Source of the DNA: Lachnospiraceae bacterium
Lineage (GTDB): Bacteria; Bacillota; Clostridia; Lachnospirales; Lachnospiraceae
Assembly: GCA_024687655.1 (NCBI GenBank)
Contig: JAILEN010000033.1
Coordinates: 1-43,089 of the forward strand
Direction of reading: 5' to 3'
DNA length: 43,089 nt
Position numbers and translations under genes: made by a program. Each line of letters starts with the position of its first letter. Within the stretch, counting starts at the first letter, position 1. Below, piece after piece: positions 34,605 to 42,324 of this stretch. A model generated the notes under the pieces. It was given only the letters and a program-made list of their open reading frames with translations. It was not told the DNA's origin and did not search any database.

Positions 34605-36131
34605 ATGAAGCAAAAAAATGATCAAAAGGAAAGCCTGCTCAAGCTCTTCTACTACATCCTTTCCGTAGCGGCAGGCATCATAATCATAAATAACGTCTTT
34701 ATGTCCGGTGTCACCTATGTGACAAAAAAGGATTTTTTTCTGCCTGCCATAGAGACCATGGCCATAGCGCTGCTTTTAATCTTTGCCCTGGTCCATAATC
34801 GTTTTTCTTTTTTTAAACCCCACATCCCCATACCCGTTATACTGGTAGTTTTTTTTGCATACCAGATATTGGTATCCAAAAGCATAATGTTTTTGACAGC
34901 CACCTGGGATGCAGGCACTGTGTTGGACAACGTGATCCTCATAGAGCGGGGTCTGTATGATGTGGCTTATATGGACTATTTTTCCCACTATACCTACAAC
35001 GACGGGATATTCTTGCTGGAATACTGCCTTGCAGTTATCCTGGACAATATGGGTATTTTGACCCAGTATAACATGATCCTTGCCATGATCGTGCTGCAAA
35101 GTGCCGCCAATACTGCGGTGGCCTGGCTTGTATATGATGTGTTAAAAAGGCTTCATGACAGACAGATCGGTTACCTGGGACTTTGGGTGTACATCCTCTG
35201 GTTTGGACTCATCGGCTGGCAGAGCGTGGTCTACAATGATATGACCTCCATCATCTTTCCCATAGGGGCCTTCGACCTGTACCTGCGGCGTGACAGCTCA
35301 AGGTGGGACTACCCCAAATGGATAGGCATTTTCGTCCTGGTATTTATGGGCTACAAGATAAAGCCCACAGTCCTTATAATCCTCATAGCCATCGGCATGA
35401 GTGAGGGATTTCGTTTTCTTATCCAAAGGGATGAATTAAAAGAGCATGGTTACGAGATCCTAAGCACCCTCCTTTCGGCAGTGGCTGTTTTTGCGCTGGT
35501 AAGCTCAATTTTTGCGGCCACCCTGGATGCCACGCCCCTTAAGATAAACGAGGAGCTCAATACCGGCCCCCTTCATATGCTTATGATGGGAATGAATGAT
35601 GCAAATGACGGCTGCTTTGTGTATACTGACGTAACCTATTCCTTTAGCTATGAGACAAAACAGGAGCGGACCCAGGCGCAGCTTCTGCGCATAAAAAGCC
35701 GCTTTGAAAACTATACCCCCCAGCGGTTTTTAAGCTTTATAAGCAAAAAAGCCCTGGTGGTCTTTAACGACGGATCCTTTGCCTGGGGTGAGGAGGCCGG
35801 CTTTTATGATAGAAAATATACCCATGGCCCACTGTCGGATTTTTTCAAAAACATATACTACAATGAGGGCTCTGTTTTCCCGTGGAAGCTCAATATCTGG
35901 CAGCTTCTCTGGTATATGACACTGATACTTTTGTTTTTGGTGTCCAGACTCAAATATGATAAAAACACCCTGGTGCTGGCTCTGGCGGTAACCGGGATCT
36001 TTGTGTTTGATATGCTCTTTGAAGCCAGGGCAAGATATCTCATCGTGTATGTTCCCGTGATCATGATCCTTGCCATCCATGGCCTGTCCTCAATGATAGA
36101 GGAAAGGAGGCTTTCGGACCATGGATGCTAA
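34605..36131 (+). CDS. Polytopic GT-C-like membrane protein
   Basis: The 508-residue protein has about twelve membrane segments. The first large loop, FLTATWDAGTVLDNVILIERGLYDVAYMDYFSHYTYNDGIFLLEYCLAVIL, has the acidic positions and Y/F-rich stretch of GT-C enzymes. The later PKWIGIFVLVFMGYKIKPTVLIILIAIG holds a KPT motif, and FEARARYLIVYVPVIMILA near the C-terminus is a frequent GT-C ending. A long soluble insert lies at about 310-410 (NELNTGPLHMLMMGMNDAN-like to FFKNIYYNEG). TTG 34599 is the track start; ATG 34605 is preferred, but neither has a good SD. It overlaps the following AT3 gene by 11 bases. Confidence 0.75.
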   Translation: MKQKNDQKESLLKLFYYILSVAAGIIIINNVFMSGVTYVTKKDFFLPAIETMAIALLLIFALVHNRFSFFKPHIPIPVILVVFFAYQILVSKSIMFLTATWDAGTVLDNVILIERGLYDVAYMDYFSHYTYNDGIFLLEYCLAVILDNMGILTQYNMILAMIVLQSAANTAVAWLVYDVLKRLHDRQIGYLGLWVYILWFGLIGWQSVVYNDMTSIIFPIGAFDLYLRRDSSRWDYPKWIGIFVLVFMGYKIKPTVLIILIAIGMSEGFRFLIQRDELKEHGYEILSTLLSAVAVFALVSSIFAATLDATPLKINEELNTGPLHMLMMGMNDANDGCFVYTDVTYSFSYETKQERTQAQLLRIKSRFENYTPQRFLSFISKKALVVFNDGSFAWGEEAGFYDRKYTHGPLSDFFKNIYYNEGSVFPWKLNIWQLLWYMTLILLFLVSRLKYDKNTLVLALAVTGIFVFDMLFEARARYLIVYVPVIMILAIHGLSSMIEERRLSDHGC

Positions 36132-37167
36132 GCGTAATACAGGCTTTGATATCGCAAAAGGCATCGCCTTTATCGGCGTGGTATGGGGACATTTTTTAAG
36201 TCCCTACGGCACCGTCATCATCTACACATTCAACCTGCCGCTGTTTTTTGTGGTCAGCGGTTTTTTCCTCAGTACAAAAAAGCCGGTGAGAGAGTATATC
36301 TTATCCAAGGTAAAGCAGCTTTTTCCGCCTTATTTCATTACAGGTGCCATAATGATAGTAATGGTCTATATCCAGGGACTTATGGCTGGTATGGATCCAC
36401 AGGAGGCTATGGGCCCTGCCATGGAGCGCACCGGCGCCCTGTTATACGGGACCGGGCTCATACCGACCCACCCTATGTTTGACGTGCCATTTGTAGGCCC
36501 CATATGGTTTCTGCCTGCCCTGTTTTTTGCACTTTTGATCGTAAGGGTCTGCATCATATCCCCGGTGGGTTACCTGGGTATAGCCGTCTGCGTGGCACTG
36601 GGATACTATTCCTCCCTTTATATCTGGCTTCCTATGGAGATACAGGCCGGTGCCGTGATGTCGGGATATGCGGCCATAGGCTATATTGTAAGAAGGATCA
36701 CTGAAGCCGTAAAAAAAGACAAGACCACCGTGCAAAACACGATGATCTGTCTGGGCGTTTTTATAATTACTCTGGTAGTCTGGCTTTTGTATCTTAGAGG
36801 GGAAAAGGAGAGCATCCTGTTTTGTATCAACCAGTATCCCCGTGGTCTGGTGGATTATTTCGGATCACCCTTTGCCATCTTTACGGTGATACTTTGCTCA
36901 ATACTTATCATTTCACACATACCGGTAGTGTCCACTTATCTTTCCTTCATAGGCAAAAACTCCCTTGTCATGCTCTGTGCACATGCGGTGGACACCATGA
37001 TGATCAGCTGGAGCTTTTATTTTGAAGCCTTTGATGAGATCACCTGGAGGGAGCTTTTACTGCTTACAGCTATAAAATTTGCCATCTATTCCGTGGTGGT
37101 CCTCATATATAACCTACTTCACCAGCATCTTGGAAAGCTTCCCGGGGATAAGTCCGATCAAAAATGA
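36121..37167 (+). CDS. Acyltransferase-3 family membrane protein
   Basis: The 348-residue protein has ten predicted membrane segments: FDIAKGIAFIGVVWGHFLSPYGT with His, NLPLFFVVSGFFLSTKKPV, GPIWFLPALFFALLIV and FIGKNSLVMLCAHAV. It is most similar within the window to the truncated gene at 42325 (shared WFLPALF and PRG..DYFGS blocks). SD AGGAGG lies 10 bases before the ATG. Its 3' end overlaps, in the opposite sense, 54 coding bases of the convergent acyltransferase gene. Confidence 0.88.
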   Translation: MDAKRNTGFDIAKGIAFIGVVWGHFLSPYGTVIIYTFNLPLFFVVSGFFLSTKKPVREYILSKVKQLFPPYFITGAIMIVMVYIQGLMAGMDPQEAMGPAMERTGALLYGTGLIPTHPMFDVPFVGPIWFLPALFFALLIVRVCIISPVGYLGIAVCVALGYYSSLYIWLPMEIQAGAVMSGYAAIGYIVRRITEAVKKDKTTVQNTMICLGVFIITLVVWLLYLRGEKESILFCINQYPRGLVDYFGSPFAIFTVILCSILIISHIPVVSTYLSFIGKNSLVMLCAHAVDTMMISWSFYFEAFDEITWRELLLLTAIKFAIYSVVVLIYNLLHQHLGKLPGDKSDQK

Positions 37168-38142
37168 TATTATCCAGCTTACCAAATAAATGATAAAGCA
37201 CATGGTAAGGGTCTTTTCCGTTCCCGTTAAGTTTTTATACGCCATATTTATGAACATACCCAGGGGCCAGTGGATGGAGATCACACCCATGGAATATGAG
37301 GATAGTGTCTCGATAAAGCGCTTGACTACCTTAGGCAGCTTTTCAAAGGGCAGGATCATCATCCATAAAAAGATGATGGGGGATACCACGAAAAGTGCGG
37401 ATCCTGAAAAGGCCAGGGTCTGCTCCGTACGGGGGAACAGCGGATCCCTGAAGTATAAAAGTATCGGAACTACGATGGTAAGCAGGATGCACCAAAGAGC
37501 ACGATGCTTTTTCAGCTGGTCCACCAGATGAGTCATAGCGATGACGATACCAAATATGGCAAAGGGAATGAGTTCGTATATCCTGCCTGCGGAGTACATG
37601 ATCTCATACCTTAAGGTCCTGAAAAATATGGTTGCACGACCGTCGTATTCGATCCAGAGACATACAAAAGAAGCGATCATCAAAAGCACGGCTACCACAC
37701 GCATGTCCATCACCTTAAAGAGGATGATGAAAAACAGGGTGAAAAGCATGGCCAGCCAGAGAAAATACATAGGGGGATTCACCTTTTCCACACATCCTGT
37801 AGCCACCTGCCAAAAGAGATCTGACAGGGTAACCCGATCCTCCAAATTAAGTATGATCTCCATTACCAGGTTAAAGATCCAGGATATAACGCCCCAAAAC
37901 AGATAGGGCACAAAGAGTCTCTTCATCCGTGCCAGTTTTTTTTCACGATTATCTCCCACAAGTACCGGCTCTCCCAGGTAAAAGGCTATGAGTAAAAAGA
38001 TGGCCACCGGCATCTCACGTAAAAATATGTAAGGGCCGGGGTAATAGTCCCAGCTGGCATGAAAATGAAAGCATACTATCAGTACGCCATATATAAGCCG
38101 CATCATGCAGATGCCGTAATTTATCTCTCGTCTTTTTTCCAT
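37114..38142 (-). CDS. Acyltransferase-3 family membrane protein
   Basis: The 342-residue protein has about ten membrane segments: ICMMRLIYGVLIVCFHFHASWDYYPGPY with two His residues in the first segment, REMPVAIFLLIAFYLGEP, KKLARMKRLFVPYLFWGVISWIF, and YSMGVISIHWPLGMFINM near the end. The start overlaps the stop of the upstream acyltransferase gene by 22 bases; AGTGGGA is a weak SD. It is the last gene of the minus-strand run, and its tail overlaps the convergent plus-strand gene. Confidence 0.86.
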   Translation of the reverse strand: MEKRREINYGICMMRLIYGVLIVCFHFHASWDYYPGPYIFLREMPVAIFLLIAFYLGEPVLVGDNREKKLARMKRLFVPYLFWGVISWIFNLVMEIILNLEDRVTLSDLFWQVATGCVEKVNPPMYFLWLAMLFTLFFIILFKVMDMRVVAVLLMIASFVCLWIEYDGRATIFFRTLRYEIMYSAGRIYELIPFAIFGIVIAMTHLVDQLKKHRALWCILLTIVVPILLYFRDPLFPRTEQTLAFSGSALFVVSPIIFLWMMILPFEKLPKVVKRFIETLSSYSMGVISIHWPLGMFINMAYKNLTGTEKTLTMCFIIYLVSWIISFLIGLIPGKLSKMLVK

Positions 38143-39152
38143 AATTGTCCCACTTTACTAAATATAAGGTTCATAAGCATGGCTGCCATGGAAACCGCTA
38201 TCATATACAAAAGCATGTATAATAGCTTCCGCCCCAGTCCCACATCCCTGGAGAAGAAGTGGGGAAAGATATGCATCCTGAAAAGCTCGTGCAAAAGATA
38301 TATGTCCAGGGTCATATCCGACCACCGGGCGATAACCGGATCCATCTCATCCGAGGGCAGAAAGCCTGCGCTTACCCCCACAAAAAGTAGAATGAGTATC
38401 AGATAATCAAAACCGGAATGACCCAGATAGGTAGCCAAAAGGATGGCCACTAACATACAAGCCGATCCGATACACTTCCATAAAAGCTCACTGCCGTGGT
38501 TTATAAACCAGTCTGTCAGCATACAGGCATACATCCCCAGGCACATCTCCGCTATCCCACGAAACAGGGGAAAATTCACAACCTCCCCCGGGTCCATAAC
38601 AGCCACGTCCAGTGCGCCCCTTTTTACATAGATCACAAACAAAAAGAGGATGATCATAGCCGGAGCCAGGTATCCCACAAAAAAACGCCGCATATATTTT
38701 AACATGAAAAAGATGAGAAAGCTGGCGATCATCATCACGGAAAGATACCACAGGGTGGGGTTGATATAGTCCCAGCCCCGATCCAGGCCGATGCCCTGTA
38801 AAAGGGCGATCTCAAATTTGGAGTCCCATAGAAGGGGGATAGCCGGCAGCTTGTTCTTGCCCAGAAGCATGATGGCGCAAAAGGTAAGGATGAAGGATAA
38901 AATATATTTGGGCCAGATCTGGGCATACCGATGGAGCATAAAGCGGAGGGTATACCCGTATCTTTCACGGGATTCCTCGAACTTTGCGAAGATGAGGTAT
39001 CCGGACACCAAAAAGAAAAACTCCACCGCCAGATACCACCCCGATACAAAGCCTGCGTCATTCATCCAGGGAAAGGTGGTATCAAAATGGAAGGCAACGA
39101 TCATATATGTGAAAACGATACGCCAGATCACTATGGAGTTTTCTTTTTTCAT
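38121..39152 (-). CDS. Acyltransferase-3 family membrane protein
   Basis: The 343-residue protein has ten predicted membrane segments: NSIVIWRIVFTYMIVAFHFDTTFPW with the family His, GWYLAVEFFFLVSGYLIFAKFEES, RYAQIWPKYILSFIL, PTLWYLSVMMIASFLIFF and MTLDIYLLHELFRMHIFP. GAGGG precedes the ATG, which overlaps the stop of the upstream GT-C gene (ATGA). It is tightly coupled with the next acyltransferase gene, suggesting two successive modifications of one glycan. Confidence 0.87.
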   Translation of the reverse strand: MKKENSIVIWRIVFTYMIVAFHFDTTFPWMNDAGFVSGWYLAVEFFFLVSGYLIFAKFEESRERYGYTLRFMLHRYAQIWPKYILSFILTFCAIMLLGKNKLPAIPLLWDSKFEIALLQGIGLDRGWDYINPTLWYLSVMMIASFLIFFMLKYMRRFFVGYLAPAMIILFLFVIYVKRGALDVAVMDPGEVVNFPLFRGIAEMCLGMYACMLTDWFINHGSELLWKCIGSACMLVAILLATYLGHSGFDYLILILLFVGVSAGFLPSDEMDPVIARWSDMTLDIYLLHELFRMHIFPHFFSRDVGLGRKLLYMLLYMIAVSMAAMLMNLIFSKVGQLWKKDER

Positions 39153-40828
39153 CCACGCCCTCGCTTTTTACCCATGATCACCAAAAAACAAATGAAGGAG
39201 ATGGCAGAGACCCATTCCGCAAAATGCCAGAAGCCAGGTAGCTCGTATCTGAGTCTGATGACTCCGTCAAAGCCCGCGTCCACATCAAAGCAGATCTCAT
39301 CATTCTTACCATCCATTATAGCATAGGAGGTCCCTTTTTCATCCCTTATGGTATAATACTTATAGTTTAATACAGGAAGCTCTATGGTGGCTCCCTCAGG
39401 GGACATAACATAGATATCCATAGAGGTGCCCACTCTTTCCAGCTCGTAGGCCTCTGCCTCACCTGCCGTCACATCTATCTTTTTCTTAAAGTCCTCCCGG
39501 ACGGCATCCGGACGCAGATATTCGATAAAGCCCATATCATAGGTATCCAGATCAGCTGTGGTCTCAAAGGTGTCCAACTCGGCATACTTTCCGTACACTC
39601 CGAAAAACCATACACACATAGCTGCCCCGATGGAGATGATGATAAAAGCGGTGCGGGTATTCTTTTTATTGCCTATAAGCGCAGTCAAAAGAAGGGTGAG
39701 CACCACCGTGGCCAGTCCCACATATCTCCAGGGAAACTGTACCTGAGCCAGGAGGTCACCGATGGCAGAGGACTTGGCAAGTGCATTCCAGGGGAAGATA
39801 TCCGAGGATACAAAAAGCAGGATGATAGCCGACAGGGTCAAAACCTTGATCCGTTTATCGGCCCTTTTGCTTATGATGACAGCTATGGCCGCCACCAATA
39901 CTCCCATCAGCACCATCCCTGGTGTGGTAAGCATCCGATCATCCGATATGCTGGGATCCAGATTGGAAAAAGGTATCATAAAAAAGTCAAAAAACTCATA
40001 CAGCCTGGTACCACTCTCCTGGATCTGGCGGGCATTACCCACCACCTGGTTGATGCGGACATTTTCAGTTAAAAAGTAATCCACAAAGGGAATAGTAAAG
40101 AAAAGCGTTATCAACAGGGTGGCTGCCGCCGAGATCAAGTAGGTGGACAGGGCTTCAGGTGTGAAGGTCTTTTTTATGTTGATCACACAGATGATGATGA
40201 GACATATCCCGGTTATCTCCAGGGTCATCATATGGGTAAGTAATATCCCGGACATGCCAAGGGTAAGATAAAAATTGGCTTCTGTTTTGGCATCCTTTTC
40301 TTCCTGTGCTGTCCATCCATAGATAAGACATACCCCACAGGCTACCATTGGCAAGAAGAGCATGGCGGTGTATTCACCCACCGCCGCCCTGATATAAAGG
40401 TCCAGAAGCCTGTAATTTGAGGTGGAATAGACGAAGGCAGCAAGAGCGCCCAGGAAGCTGTCAGCAGTGATACGGCTAAAGCAGCGGTATGCCACCAAAA
40501 CCGTAATTATATTTATAATTAGTAAAAAGAATTTATAGGCGGCAACTACGGGGACACCTAAAAGACGCAGCATGGCAGGCAGATACAACAGTATATCGCC
40601 GTAGTAGATGGATACGGGATAGCCGTAGCCATCCATCCAAAAGGATTGCATCCTGACGGGGAATATTCCGTTTTTAAGTTCCAGGTATATACCTTCGATG
40701 CGATTGATATGGAAGCCCAGATCCTGGCCGAAATGCCCCTCTATACCATGATATAAAAGGGGCAGTGAACAAAACGCCACTGCCAGAAACAGGATGATAT
40801 ACTCAGTTTTTTTTACGGTTTTACTCAT
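39149..40828 (-). CDS. Polytopic membrane protein, PTPS-related/GT-C type
   Basis: The 559-residue protein has about twelve membrane segments. The first loop, GHFGQDLGFHINRIEGIYLELKNGIFPVRMQSFWMDGYGYPVSIYYGDILLYLPAMLRLLG, matches what I recall of the family misleadingly named 6-pyruvoyl-tetrahydropterin synthase-related (PF10131), large bacterial membrane proteins with a GT-C layout. A C-terminal soluble domain (about 420-535) is rich in beta strands, with a final membrane anchor and a basic tail. I choose ATG 40828 over the track's GTG 40849, because it starts just after the stop of the esterase gene. It probably transfers sugar outside the membrane. Confidence 0.78.
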   Translation of the reverse strand: MSKTVKKTEYIILFLAVAFCSLPLLYHGIEGHFGQDLGFHINRIEGIYLELKNGIFPVRMQSFWMDGYGYPVSIYYGDILLYLPAMLRLLGVPVVAAYKFFLLIINIITVLVAYRCFSRITADSFLGALAAFVYSTSNYRLLDLYIRAAVGEYTAMLFLPMVACGVCLIYGWTAQEEKDAKTEANFYLTLGMSGILLTHMMTLEITGICLIIICVINIKKTFTPEALSTYLISAAATLLITLFFTIPFVDYFLTENVRINQVVGNARQIQESGTRLYEFFDFFMIPFSNLDPSISDDRMLTTPGMVLMGVLVAAIAVIISKRADKRIKVLTLSAIILLFVSSDIFPWNALAKSSAIGDLLAQVQFPWRYVGLATVVLTLLLTALIGNKKNTRTAFIIISIGAAMCVWFFGVYGKYAELDTFETTADLDTYDMGFIEYLRPDAVREDFKKKIDVTAGEAEAYELERVGTSMDIYVMSPEGATIELPVLNYKYYTIRDEKGTSYAIMDGKNDEICFDVDAGFDGVIRLRYELPGFWHFAEWVSAISFICFLVIMGKKRGRG

Positions 40829-40829
40829 A

Positions 40830-42194
40830 TCAATAGCCCAGGTAATCACAGATCTCCATGGCGGCCGTCCGGCCTATCTCGTTGTAGCCCAGCTGCTTGA
40901 AGTGGATGTTATCGTGTACGTCATCCACGCTGTCGGGAAGGGCATCTGCCTCTTTTACCATGGGATTGTATTTATTGTATTTTTTAACGGAGCCGTACTC
41001 CTCCAGGAAATATTCGGCAACCTTCTGATCGGATGACCACTTTTCCTCAACATCGGTGGCCATGATCACGTTTTTAAGAATGGGATCCCCTGAATCAGCC
41101 AAAAGCTTGTATGCCTCTCTGGGTCCGTTGGGCTTAAGGTTGTCCTCGATATCCCTGGTATTTATATAAGTGGTGTCATCCACATTCCTTACCATGCAAA
41201 GGCCCGCAAAGGATATCTTCTTTTTGGCGTGGCTGTGTTTTTTACCATACATATCTGACTTAAGAGAGGTATGAAGGCTGCAGAAATTTGTGTAATAGTC
41301 AGCGGCTCTCATGTCACTGTCCATTTCTCCCTGCATCCATAGATAACCCTTTCTGGACAGCTTAAAATGGCCGGCTTCTATCTCCTCGTCCATCACATCC
41401 ATGGCTCTGTCATAAAGCTTCATGGCTCTGTCATAAAAGGAACCCTCTATACCGGGTTTCCATTTTTCAATTGAGGATCCGGAATTGGCGGCATTGATAA
41501 GCCATACCTTTTCCTTTGTGATCCTGTTCCAGGTATAGCCAAAGGAGCCGTCCATACCATTTTTACCACCGGTATTGGAGCCTTTTGTCAGGTTGTTGGT
41601 ATGGCAGTATTTGTGCCGGGAGCCATTGGCTGTGAGATTGGCGGGTATAAAGCTTTCAGCATTCTTATCATTTAAGGTGATTTCGGAATTGTAATAGCCT
41701 ATATACTTGCCGCAATACTTATAGGCAGGAGCGTAGGTGGAATACACCGTACCCTCCGGACTTAAGATCTGCTGGGACTTGTAAAGAGAAAGCTCCTTTG
41801 CCACGGAGCAAAAGCCCTCCATATTACTCTGACCTATCAAAAGGATCAGGCTGATGGGGGCAGACTTCACCGCTACTCTGTAGACCTCACCATTTTTAAG
41901 GGTAACTCTGGCCACTCCGCAACCGGTGGCAGCCACCTTCTTTTTATCCTCGCTTACAAGCACAGCTACATCAGGAACCTTTGTGCCTGCCATTTCAGAA
42001 TCGATCCTCACCTGCTCTATACTTTTAATGGGAGAATCAAAGGTATACCTGTCATCATAGGTAAGGCTCAGGCGTGACTCCTGCCTTACCGTTTTTTTAA
42101 CCTTTTTGGCCTCTGTCGTCATAGGAGCGGAGAAAACGCTGCATACCACAGCCGATACCGCCAGGACTACGGCCAATGATTTTTTAAAAACCAT
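40830..42194 (-). CDS. Secreted SGNH/SASA-family carbohydrate esterase (paralogue B)
   Basis: The 454-residue paralogue of the esterase at 32445 has a signal peptide (MVFKKSLAVVLAVSAVVCSVFSAPMTTEA), a BIG2-like domain (KKVAATGCGVARVTLKNGEVYRVAV), GQSNMEG with the nucleophilic Ser, WMQGEMDSD in place of QGETD, and DNIHFKQLGYNEIGR with the Asp-His dyad. The track start (42263) is upstream of the -10; ATG 42194 follows the same GAAAGAGG...GAAGG leader as paralogue A. The Thr-to-Met change in the QGE block may alter specificity. It heads a minus-strand operon with a GT-C and two acyltransferase genes. Confidence 0.9.
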   Translation of the reverse strand: MVFKKSLAVVLAVSAVVCSVFSAPMTTEAKKVKKTVRQESRLSLTYDDRYTFDSPIKSIEQVRIDSEMAGTKVPDVAVLVSEDKKKVAATGCGVARVTLKNGEVYRVAVKSAPISLILLIGQSNMEGFCSVAKELSLYKSQQILSPEGTVYSTYAPAYKYCGKYIGYYNSEITLNDKNAESFIPANLTANGSRHKYCHTNNLTKGSNTGGKNGMDGSFGYTWNRITKEKVWLINAANSGSSIEKWKPGIEGSFYDRAMKLYDRAMDVMDEEIEAGHFKLSRKGYLWMQGEMDSDMRAADYYTNFCSLHTSLKSDMYGKKHSHAKKKISFAGLCMVRNVDDTTYINTRDIEDNLKPNGPREAYKLLADSGDPILKNVIMATDVEEKWSSDQKVAEYFLEEYGSVKKYNKYNPMVKEADALPDSVDDVHDNIHFKQLGYNEIGRTAAMEICDYLGY

Positions 42195-42234
42195 CCTTCG
42201 TAAAACCTCTTTCCTATTGAAAACTCGCCGACAG

Positions 42235-42263
42235 ATTATAGCACGATTATCGGCAGTTTGCAA
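42235..42263 (-). promoter_or_regulatory. Promoter of SASA esterase B
   Basis: On the minus strand TTGCAA (42263-42258) and TATAAT (42240-42235) are separated by 17 bases. The leader from the -10 to the ATG matches the leader of esterase A with one difference. Confidence 0.85.
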
Positions 42264-42266
42264 TAT

Positions 42267-42295
42267 TTTACATTTTCCCCTGTGGATGCTAAAAT
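42267..42295 (+). promoter_or_regulatory. Promoter of the truncated acyltransferase gene
   Basis: TTTACA (42267-42272) and TAAAAT (42290-42295) are separated by 17 bases, with a likely start near 42302 and an SD (AGGAGA, 42314-42319) before TTG 42325. Its -35 lies three bases from the -35 of the divergent esterase B promoter, so polymerase binding at one may exclude the other. Confidence 0.75.
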
Positions 42296-42324
42296 GTGAC
42301 AGATGACAGAATTAGGAGAAAGAT

